Source: Candidatus Magasanikiibacteriota bacterium
GTDB lineage: Bacteria; Patescibacteriota; Patescibacteriia; Magasanikbacterales; UBA10003
Length of the DNA: 6,234 bases
Direction: 5' to 3'
Assembly: GCA_003514455.1 (NCBI GenBank)
Contig: DOQH01000025.1
Span: 32,975-39,208, forward strand
Shown here: one piece after another, positions 1-5,823 of the stretch
Numbering within the stretch: the first letter of the stretch is position 1
Layout: the number at the start of each line of letters is the position of its first letter
Translations under genes and position numbers: made by a program
The notes under the pieces: generated by a model
What the model was told of the DNA's origin: nothing
The model's database searches: none
Seen by the model: the letters and a program-made list of their open reading frames with translations, nothing else

Positions 1-771
1 GCTGACCAAGAAAAAATTTTCCAACGCGCGGCTAAACTGGATTTACTCGTGGCTGTACACGCTGAAGATGAAAATGAAATCCAAAAACAAAAAAATATAA
101 TTACAAACCCGACAGTGGCTGACCATTCCAAAATTCGCTCGCGCGAGGCCGCTGTAAAAGCAGTGACACAAGCGATTGAACTGGCAAAAAAATATGGCAC
201 GCGATTATATATCTGCCATGTGAGCACAGCCGAAGAACTGGAAATAATTAAACAAGCTAAAAAGCAAGGAGTAAAAATTTATGCCGAAGCAACGCCCCAT
301 CATCTTTTTCTTAATGAATCCGCCTATGAAAAACTTGGAACTTTGGCTCAAATGAATCCTCCTTTGCGCTCGCCAACTGACTGCGCGGCCTTGTGGCAAG
401 GCATTGGCGACGGCACGATAGACACAATCGGCTCTGATCATGCTCCTCATACATTGGAAGAAAAATCCGAGCTATACCCTGCCTCGCCATCAGGCGTGCC
501 AGGGATTGAAACAACTCTGCCACTATTGCTGACTGCTCACCGCGCCGGGAAAATAACTCTAGAAAAAATTATTGAACTAACGCGCGGCAATCCACAAAAA
601 ATTTTTAATCTGCCAAAAAATAACGACCAAATAATTGTGGACATAAACATGGAAAAAGAAGTAAAAAATGCCAACTTAAAAACCAAATGCGGTTGGTCGC
701 CTTTTGCAGGATGGAAACTTGTCGGCTGGCCAATCGCCGTCATCATAAATAACAAAACTTTTAAAATGTAA
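1..771 (+). CDS. pyrC: Dihydroorotase, 3' part (5' end off the window)
   Basis: This zinc amidohydrolase closes N-carbamoyl-aspartate to dihydroorotate, the third step of UMP synthesis. The frame is open from base 1 and encodes 256 residues; GTG at 49 is internal, since the frame upstream of it already reads as coding sequence. Class I dihydroorotases are usually a little over 400 residues, so roughly the first 150, including the N-terminal metal-binding HxH, lie outside the window. Visible landmarks, counted from base 1: VHAED at 19-23, ICHVS at 71-75 (metal-ligand His, codon 217-219), the TPHHL metal-ligand segment at 98-102, substrate-binding MNPPLR at 118-123, and GSDHAPH at 144-150 with the catalytic Asp codon at 436-438. 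The C-terminus has the usual KTKCGWSPF and GWP elements. It is followed after 10 nt by the carbamoyltransferase gene. All visible active-site segments are intact, so the enzyme is probably functional. Confidence 0.95.
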   Translation, partial: ADQEKIFQRAAKLDLLVAVHAEDENEIQKQKNIITNPTVADHSKIRSREAAVKAVTQAIELAKKYGTRLYICHVSTAEELEIIKQAKKQGVKIYAEATPHHLFLNESAYEKLGTLAQMNPPLRSPTDCAALWQGIGDGTIDTIGSDHAPHTLEEKSELYPASPSGVPGIETTLPLLLTAHRAGKITLEKIIELTRGNPQKIFNLPKNNDQIIVDINMEKEVKNANLKTKCGWSPFAGWKLVGWPIAVIINNKTFKM

Positions 772-781
772 TTAAATCTTT

Positions 782-1732
782 ATGCGACATCTAATTTCAC
801 TCAAAGAGCAGACCAAAGAAGACATCTTATCCATGTTGGAACTGGCACAAAAAATAAAAGCCGAACGAAATGCCGGCCAATTGACAAATTATCTGCCAAA
901 CAAAACACTGGTAATGTTATTTCAAAAAACCTCCACTCGCACGCGGCTGTCTTTTGAAGCCGGCATGACTGAATTGGGCGGGCACGCGATTTTTCTGGAT
1001 TCGCGCACCTCGCAATTTGCTCTGACTGACTTTGGCGATGAAATCAGAGCTGTGATGCGCTATGGCGCGGTACTGATGTTTCGGGCGCTTAAAGCAGCTG
1101 ATGTTATCAAAGCCGCTTCATATAATCAAATTCCGGTGATTGACGCGTGCAGTGAAAAATATCATCCAGCCCAGGCCTTGAGCGATATTTTAACCATGGC
1201 CGAACATTCCAACGGAATTGCCAATGTTAAAAAAATCACTTGGCTGGGCGTGGAAAACAATGTATCCAATACTTTAACGCTGACCTGTGCCAAACTCGGC
1301 ATTAAAGTGGCGATTGTTGCGCCAGAAGCCAATCCGCAAAGTATTGATGAAGAACTAAACCAACAAGCCGCTGCCGCTGGCAATGTGGCGCGAACATTAA
1401 ATCTGGCCGAGGCGTTATCAGATGCCGATTATGTGCACACTGACACCTGGATGGACATGGAATTTTTTGAAAATGGAAAAGTCAAGCCGCAATTTATTGA
1501 AGAATATGAACGCCGCAAAAAAATATTTATGCCCTATCAGCTCAACGCGCAATTAATCAATACATACGCGCCACAAGCAAAAATTATGCACTGTATGCCC
1601 TGCCATGTTGGTTATGAAATTTCAAGAGACGCCATTGATCACCCAAATTCCGTGATTTTTGATCAAGCGGAAAATCGGATGCATATGCAAAAAGCTATGA
1701 TTTTATGGCTATTGGAATATGCTGCAAACTAA
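782..1732 (+). CDS. Ornithine carbamoyltransferase-like enzyme in the pyrB position; substrate uncertain
   Basis: A 316-residue member of the aspartate/ornithine carbamoyltransferase superfamily, full length for the family. Carbamoyl-phosphate site: STRTR at 51-55, Arg101, HPAQ at 128-131, HCMP at 270-273 and ENR with Arg299. Overall it resembles ornithine carbamoyltransferase: LGGHAIFL at 65-72, the NNVSN segment at 159-163, DTW at 221-223 and FMPYQLN at 249-255. The loop after DTW, normally SMG and contacting ornithine, instead reads MDME and is followed by an insertion of roughly ten residues. I see none of the usual aspartate-binding elements of PyrB. It sits between pyrC and pyrD, where pyrB is expected, and overlaps pyrD by 14 nt. 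It may therefore be an unorthodox aspartate carbamoyltransferase, an ornithine carbamoyltransferase lodged in the pyr operon, or an enzyme for another amine. No Shine-Dalgarno precedes ATG 782; the N-terminus RHLISLKE fits the family start. Confidence 0.85.
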   Translation: MRHLISLKEQTKEDILSMLELAQKIKAERNAGQLTNYLPNKTLVMLFQKTSTRTRLSFEAGMTELGGHAIFLDSRTSQFALTDFGDEIRAVMRYGAVLMFRALKAADVIKAASYNQIPVIDACSEKYHPAQALSDILTMAEHSNGIANVKKITWLGVENNVSNTLTLTCAKLGIKVAIVAPEANPQSIDEELNQQAAAAGNVARTLNLAEALSDADYVHTDTWMDMEFFENGKVKPQFIEEYERRKKIFMPYQLNAQLINTYAPQAKIMHCMPCHVGYEISRDAIDHPNSVIFDQAENRMHMQKAMILWLLEYAAN

Positions 1733-2627
1733 TTTTCTTAAAAAACAATTTTCTAATCCTCTGGTGCTGGCCTCGGGTATTTTGGGTTTGACAGCCGCCA
1801 GTTTACATCGTACCGTGCAAAACGGCGCGGGTGGCGTGACTGCTAAATCCGTGTCTTTGGAACCGCGGCCGGGCCACCCCAATCCCGTCATTATCAGCAA
1901 AAAGTACTATATTCTCAATGCCGTGGGGCTATCCAATCCTGGCGTAGTTGAAGCAGTGAAAGAATTTATCAAATTCAAACAACTCTGCGCGACACCGCTT
2001 ATCGCGAGTATTTTCGGCGGACACCATGATGAATTTGGCGAACTCGCGGAAAAAATCTCCGCGGCGCCGATTGATTTTTTGGAATTGAACCTTTCCTGCC
2101 CCAATGTCAGTCATGAATTTGGCCGGCCGTTTGCTTTTTCCACCGAGGCTGTAACTATTATCACAAAAAAAGTTAAAGAAAAAACCAAAATCCCCATTAT
2201 TATTAAATTGTCACCCAACGCCTCAAACATTACGGAAATCGCCAAAGCGGCAGAGGCAGCCGGAGCTGATGCCATCTGCGCGGTTAATACTCTTTCGGGT
2301 ATGGCGATTGATGTAAAAATGCGCCAACCAATTTTACACAATAAACATGGCGGGGTTTCCGGTCCGGCGCTTTTTCCAGTGGCTCTCAAATGTGTTTATG
2401 ATATTTGCTCGACCATAAAAATTCCAATTATTGGCACCGGCGGCGTTACTTCAGGCGAAGACGCGCTTGCCATGATCATGGCTGGCGCCACTCTCGTTGG
2501 TATTGGTTCAGCTGTGTATTATCGCGGCGAAAACGCTTTTAACAAGATAACGGATGAAATGGAAAAAATTATGACGGAAGAAGGAATTAAAAATTTGGAA
2601 GAAATTAGAGGAATATGCATTCATTAA
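1719..2627 (+). CDS. pyrD: Dihydroorotate dehydrogenase, class 1B catalytic subunit
   Basis: An FMN-containing (beta/alpha)8 barrel of 302 residues, the usual length, that oxidises dihydroorotate to orotate in the cytosol. Landmarks: NPLVLASG at 13-20, AKSVSLEPR with the flavin-contacting Lys43 at 42-50, NAVGLSNPG at 67-75, NLSCPN at 124-129 with Cys127 as the catalytic base, KLSPN at 163-167, VNTLSG at 189-194, GGVSGPAL at 211-218 and the phosphate-binding GTGGV at 239-243. A catalytic Cys, rather than the Ser of membrane-linked class 2 enzymes, places it in class 1. The adjacent pyrK gene specifies class 1B, the NAD-linked PyrD2-PyrK2 heterotetramer. ATG 1719 lies inside the last codons of the carbamoyltransferase gene, and the 3' end overlaps pyrK by 13 nt, which implies translational coupling. 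No strong ribosome-binding site is seen. Confidence 0.96.
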   Translation: MLQTNFLKKQFSNPLVLASGILGLTAASLHRTVQNGAGGVTAKSVSLEPRPGHPNPVIISKKYYILNAVGLSNPGVVEAVKEFIKFKQLCATPLIASIFGGHHDEFGELAEKISAAPIDFLELNLSCPNVSHEFGRPFAFSTEAVTIITKKVKEKTKIPIIIKLSPNASNITEIAKAAEAAGADAICAVNTLSGMAIDVKMRQPILHNKHGGVSGPALFPVALKCVYDICSTIKIPIIGTGGVTSGEDALAMIMAGATLVGIGSAVYYRGENAFNKITDEMEKIMTEEGIKNLEEIRGICIH

Positions 2628-3400
2628 AAATCACTAAAATCATTGATGAAACATCCAGTGTCAAAACTTTTTATTTTCCACATAATTTGAAAAGCCGACC
2701 CGGGCAATTTGTAATGCTCTGGCTGCCTGGAATTGATCAAAAACCGTTTTCTATTTCTTTTGATGACGGCCGAACATTCGGCCTCACAATTTTCAAACGC
2801 GGCGCCTTAACTGATAAATTATTTGAAATGAAAATCAACGACCGCGTGGGCATTGACGGCCCGTATGGCGTTGGTTTTTCCATCAAACCGGATATACATC
2901 ATATAATGGTGGCTGGCGGCTATGGCGCGGCGCCCCTGGCTTTTTTAGCGGAAGAACTGATTATCAAAGGCAATAATAACATTGATTTCTGCATTGGCGC
3001 AAAAAATAAGGACTCTCTGCTATTCACCCAAAGATTGAACAATATCCGATTGCGCATTGCCACTGACGATGGCAGTTCCGGCCAAAAGGGGCTGATCACT
3101 GATTTATTAAAAAATATTATCACCGCTGACTCGCGACCCAAGTTTATCGTCACCTGCGGGCCGGAATTAATGGAAAAAAAAGTGTTGGATATTTGCAATC
3201 AATACAATGTTGACGCGGAAATCTGCCTTGAACGATACATGAAATGCGGCGTGGGTATTTGCGGCCAGTGCGCGATGGATGATTTGGGCATTTGCCTGTG
3301 CACCCACGGGCCGGTAGTCACGCGCGAGGTGGCAAACAAAATAAAAGAATTTGGAGTTTATCATCGCGAAAAAAGCGGGAAGAAAAAATATTTTATCTAA
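2615..3400 (+). CDS. pyrK: Dihydroorotate dehydrogenase electron-transfer subunit (FAD, 2Fe-2S)
   Basis: This 261-residue protein of the ferredoxin-reductase family passes electrons from the FMN of PyrD through a 2Fe-2S cluster and FAD to NAD+. The FAD domain holds RPGQFVML at 28-35 and KPFSIS at 43-48; the common Arg of the R-P-x-S motif is Lys here. The nucleotide domain holds VAGGYGAAPLAFLAEEL at 99-115 and CGPELM at 181-186. The cluster motif has Cys211, Cys216, Cys219 and Cys229 (C-x4-C-x2-C-x9-C), directly before the conserved GPVV; Cys227 is an extra neighbouring cysteine. AGAGGA at 2607-2612 resembles a Shine-Dalgarno but lies only 2 nt from ATG 2615, so coupling through the 13-nt pyrD overlap is the likelier way of initiation. 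The stop codon is 2 nt from the stop of the convergent minus-strand gene. Confidence 0.95.
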   Translation: MHSLKITKIIDETSSVKTFYFPHNLKSRPGQFVMLWLPGIDQKPFSISFDDGRTFGLTIFKRGALTDKLFEMKINDRVGIDGPYGVGFSIKPDIHHIMVAGGYGAAPLAFLAEELIIKGNNNIDFCIGAKNKDSLLFTQRLNNIRLRIATDDGSSGQKGLITDLLKNIITADSRPKFIVTCGPELMEKKVLDICNQYNVDAEICLERYMKCGVGICGQCAMDDLGICLCTHGPVVTREVANKIKEFGVYHREKSGKKKYFI

Positions 3401-3411
3401 AATTATTTTTT
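3383..3411. terminator. All-A/T inverted repeat across two convergent stop codons
   Basis: A6TA then T4 (3383-3394) can pair with A4 then TAT6 (3399-3411, one T bulged) around a 4-nt loop ATCT. It covers the TAA of pyrK and the TAA of the opposite gene and ends in a T-tract on both strands, as a bidirectional terminator would. With no G-C pair it is weak, and it may simply be A/T-rich codon use. It is the only terminator candidate at this junction. Confidence 0.35.
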
Positions 3412-5163
3412 AAAAAGATCAATAAAAATTTGCTCTATTTCCGATTTTCGTCCTAAAAGTTTAAATTTCTCAAGTTGGCCGGATATCTTTGGATTATTTC
3501 TAATATAATCATGGCACATTTTAACAACATCATATCTTGGATCATCTCCGCCTCGGACACTTCTTCCATTTTCAGCAACTTTATCAAAAACACTCTGACT
3601 TATTTCAAACGATGACATATATGAAATCAATTCAGTTATCAATAAACCAACTAAAATCTCTCTTTTTTTACCATTAAATTCAAAAACAATGCTTCGCGCA
3701 TCTTTTAATCCTTTTCGGCCTTCAGGCGTGAGCGTGTTTTCTGTGGTAGCTTTATTATTTACATCATGAACCCTCAAATAACTTTCACCTGCTGTTTCTG
3801 TTCCTAATTTTAGTTTATCCGCGTAAAGCGTGGAGGCGAATTTTTTCAAAATATCTTGCAAGCCGGAATCTTGCAAAAATAAATCAGAAATTTCTTTTTG
3901 TTGTTTCGCGTCAAGCGTGAAATATTCATCATGAGCTATTTCATGGTTGATTGAAGACAAAAACATTTCCGGATCTTTTTCAAATTCCTCCTGTGCTTTT
4001 GGTCCGATAGTATAGGTATCGGATGATGATTCGTAAGACGCATGCGGAGCAGAGCTGTCATTACTTATTATCACTTTAATTTTTTTACCTCCAACCGTTT
4101 TTTCCATCAATTGACCATTTACAGAGTACCACTCTTGCCCGGAATAAAGTACTTTAATGTTTTCACCATCTTGCTTGAAACTGATATTTTTTGAATCAAT
4201 TTTTCTTTTTTCAATTCCGACATTTTCATTTATTTGATCAATATCAATGGGTTTAATTTCCAGAGCTCTTTTTTGTGACTCTCTTGATTTTTGAAATTTT
4301 TTGATATCAAAATTTTCAGTCCATTCCTGTTTTGTAAAAGATTTAAAATCCACCGACAACCCCTGTTCAGTATCCCCTGATTTTATTGGTTTACCGGCTT
4401 TGGCCGCTCTTATCCTTTCATCATATTCTTGAACCTTTGCGATAACTCCTGCCCCAACTCCACCACCGATCGCCTCAAAAGCTTTTTTGATCTGTTCGGC
4501 AGTTGACAGCGCCGGTTCTTTTTTTGTTATGATATCTGGGATTTTTACGTCCTTGACTGGAATGTCCAAATCTTGTCTGATGGTGTTTGCTTTTTCTTGA
4601 TCGCCAACAACTTGTTTGGCTTCCAAAACTTTAAAAGTCAATCTTTGGGCAAGATTGTCATAAACTTTGCGGTCAATGCCTTGTAAAAAATTGGAGTCGA
4701 ATAATTTGTCCGGATTTTCTCTTTTAAATTCCTCATAAGCGATTTGCAATTTATTTAACACAAAAGATTCTTCGATAGATAAACCGTCAATTTTTCTTTG
4801 GCCTTGGATGTGTTCTGTCAGCGCCTGAACGGCATCTTTTTGAGCGCTAGAAAATTCTGATTTCTGTTTGTCAGACAATACAGCATATCTTTCACTAATT
4901 TGTTTTGTTTTTTCCATTTCTCTAGCTGCTTCTTTTTGTCTGATTGCCTCTATAGCTTTTTGTCGCTTGCCGGCTTCCACATTATTTTTTTCAGCATCAA
5001 GATATGCTGGATTTTGCCATGATTCTTCAACAATTTCACTAGGCAACCCGTCGTATTGTGTTGGAATTACAACAGATTCTTCATCGGTAGCTGGCGCAGG
5101 CCTTGGTTCTTGGTCTTGCTGTGATATATTTAGATTTGGTTCTTGTGTGTCTGGTGTTGTCAT
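3403..5163 (-). CDS. Hypothetical 586-residue protein with HExxH zincin-like motif
   Basis: I do not recognise a named family. The N-terminus (1-55) is hydrophilic, rich in Pro, Gln and Glu, and probably disordered. Residues about 56-120 are rich in Lys, Glu, Gln and Ala and likely form a helix or coiled coil. A glycine-rich stretch (AIGGGVGAGV) lies at 231-240. The C-terminal half contains NHEIAHDE at 406-413 (codons for HEIAH at 3931-3945), which matches the HExxH zinc-protease signature. TELISY at 510-515 supplies Glu511 about 100 residues later as a possible third ligand, as in gluzincin-type enzymes. No signal peptide or membrane segment is visible, so a cytosolic location is inferred. 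ATG 5163 has no Shine-Dalgarno. The gene has markedly lower GC than the pyr genes and converges on pyrK. A metallopeptidase role is a hypothesis from motif and spacing only; the open frame itself is convincing. Confidence 0.85.
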   Translation of the reverse strand: MTTPDTQEPNLNISQQDQEPRPAPATDEESVVIPTQYDGLPSEIVEESWQNPAYLDAEKNNVEAGKRQKAIEAIRQKEAAREMEKTKQISERYAVLSDKQKSEFSSAQKDAVQALTEHIQGQRKIDGLSIEESFVLNKLQIAYEEFKRENPDKLFDSNFLQGIDRKVYDNLAQRLTFKVLEAKQVVGDQEKANTIRQDLDIPVKDVKIPDIITKKEPALSTAEQIKKAFEAIGGGVGAGVIAKVQEYDERIRAAKAGKPIKSGDTEQGLSVDFKSFTKQEWTENFDIKKFQKSRESQKRALEIKPIDIDQINENVGIEKRKIDSKNISFKQDGENIKVLYSGQEWYSVNGQLMEKTVGGKKIKVIISNDSSAPHASYESSSDTYTIGPKAQEEFEKDPEMFLSSINHEIAHDEYFTLDAKQQKEISDLFLQDSGLQDILKKFASTLYADKLKLGTETAGESYLRVHDVNNKATTENTLTPEGRKGLKDARSIVFEFNGKKREILVGLLITELISYMSSFEISQSVFDKVAENGRSVRGGDDPRYDVVKMCHDYIRNNPKISGQLEKFKLLGRKSEIEQIFIDLFKK

Positions 5164-5244
5164 AAATATTTTAAATATAGCTAAAAAACCATTTTATTAT
5201 TTCAAATATACAAAATTTCTGTTTTTTCTATCCACAGGCGCTCC

Positions 5245-5273
5245 TTGACAAAAACGCAAGCATTTGATACAAT
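5245..5273 (+). promoter_or_regulatory. Near-consensus sigma70-type promoter
   Basis: TTGACA (5245-5250), a 17-nt spacer and TACAAT (5268-5273). TG sits one base upstream of the -10 hexamer (5265-5266), giving an extended -10. This is 6/6 at -35, 5/6 at -10 and ideal spacing, by far the best promoter match seen in the window. The predicted start is near 5280, directly before the hairpin at 5282-5334. No + strand gene follows for about 550 bp, so it drives either a tiny RNA or, by read-through, antisense RNA to the 5344-5757 gene and possibly pyrE. Confidence 0.65.
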
Positions 5274-5279
5274 ATATTT

Positions 5280-5334
5280 AGAAAAGGCTTTCGGCCGGGG
5301 TTCATAAGCCCCAAGCTGGCGGAAGGTCTTTTTT
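5280..5334 (+). ncRNA. Candidate tiny structured RNA of about 55 nt
   Basis: Predicted to start about 7 nt after the -10 box and to end in the T-tract, so that nearly the whole transcript is one folded rod. An outer helix (5286-5296 with 5318-5328, one G-G mismatch, two G-U pairs) encloses an inner hairpin (5297-5302 with 5307-5312, loop CATA) and a 5-nt bulge, AAGCT (5313-5317). I recognise no known RNA family. It may be an aborted leader or an attenuator rather than a functional RNA; the case rests on the promoter and fold lying back to back. Confidence 0.4.
5282..5334 (+). terminator. Intrinsic terminator, probably bidirectional
   Basis: A GC-rich two-part hairpin (5286-5328) is followed by six T (5329-5334), then G and four more T. 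Four A at 5282-5285 precede it, so on the minus strand it is followed by a shorter T-tract. On that strand it lies 10 nt past the stop codon of the 5344-5757 gene and would end its transcript before the 586-residue gene. On the + strand it would stop transcription from the promoter at 5245-5273. Confidence 0.7.
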
Positions 5335-5343
5335 GTTTTATGC

Positions 5344-5757
5344 CTAATCAATCGGGAAAACCGACATAAACCATTTTTGCCCGCTCTTTTTATCTTCCTT
5401 AATCTGTACAAAAAATATTTCTCCATTTTTTGTCTTTCCGGCAAAACGATGCAATATCTCGGATTTTCTATCCACATTTTCTTTGGATTCGGGGTCAAAT
5501 TTAGTATGTTGCACAAGCTCTATCGCGCATGGGAAAAATCTCACCCGTCTAACCTTATCTCGATGGTTAAGTTTTTCGTGCAGGTGTTGCCAGAATAATT
5601 CCAGAAAAATTTTTTCTTTATTAAAATATGCCGACCTGACATAAGACCGTCTTTTGGATTTTTTCTTGATAACCCTATACAGCTCAAACGCTTTTTTACA
5701 CACTTCACTAAAATTGGTGCCGTGAAGTTTGTCTGATTTTACTTGATATATTTGCAT
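5344..5757 (-). CDS. Hypothetical 137-residue basic protein, possible small nuclease
   Basis: A short, Lys/Arg-rich soluble protein with no signal peptide or membrane segment. Residues about 31-45 carry a basic run (KKKSKRRSYVR); the middle is helical in character with an FLELFWQHLHEK segment near 51-62. The C-terminal third (HRFAGKTKNG, then FFVQIKED, then WFMSVFP) reads as beta strands ending in a conserved-looking SVFP. This layout recalls small single-domain RNases of the BECR (barnase/EndoU/colicin/RelE) fold found near mobile elements; that is an impression from pattern, not a match I can prove. ATG 5757 has no Shine-Dalgarno and the stop is TAG. It is followed by a terminator hairpin and lies opposite a possible antisense transcript from the 5245 promoter. 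No antitoxin-like partner gene adjoins it. An alternative minus-strand frame overlapping its 3' half (about 5202-5516) lacks protein-like composition. Confidence 0.75.
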   Translation of the reverse strand: MQIYQVKSDKLHGTNFSEVCKKAFELYRVIKKKSKRRSYVRSAYFNKEKIFLELFWQHLHEKLNHRDKVRRVRFFPCAIELVQHTKFDPESKENVDRKSEILHRFAGKTKNGEIFFVQIKEDKKSGQKWFMSVFPID

Positions 5758-5790
5758 GTGGTAAAAACGACTTAGGAATGATATGATTTG

Positions 5791-5819
5791 AGTATAACTT
5801 ATAGAAAAAAATTATGCAA
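5791..5819 (-). promoter_or_regulatory. Weak candidate promoter for the 137-residue gene
   Basis: On the minus strand TATACT (5796-5791, 5/6 to the -10 consensus) lies 17 nt downstream of TTGCAT (5819-5814, 3/6 to -35). The predicted start near 5784 leaves a leader of about 27 nt before ATG 5757. In this A/T-rich spacer such a match may be chance. No comparable + strand promoter for pyrE was found in the same 66-bp divergent spacer. Confidence 0.3.
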
Positions 5820-5823
5820 TTAT

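Noticed and set aside
4868..5248. 126-codon + strand frame with hydrophobic stretches
   Set aside because: It is the antisense shadow of the N-terminal part of the 586-residue gene; its Cys/Ser/Phe-rich composition is typical of such shadows.
5286..5328. tRNA-like look: GGGG-TTCATAA-GCCCC resembles an anticodon arm with CAT
   Set aside because: No acceptor stem, D-arm or T-arm can be drawn around it, and the outer strands pair with each other as a terminator rod.
5164..5343. Mobile-element ends or a CRISPR array in the non-coding spacer
   Set aside because: No terminal inverted repeats, no regularly spaced repeats and no transposase or cas fragments; only the promoter, hairpin and one near-DnaA box are seen.
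5340..5369. Short + strand reading frame (nine codons from ATG 5340) just after the hairpin, as a possible leader peptide
   Set aside because: No ribosome-binding site, it lies beyond the T-tract, and it is simply antisense to the end of the 137-residue gene.
5202..5516. 104-codon minus-strand frame overlapping the 137-residue gene
   Set aside because: It runs through the terminator hairpin and promoter, and lacks the coherent composition of the frame at 5344-5757.
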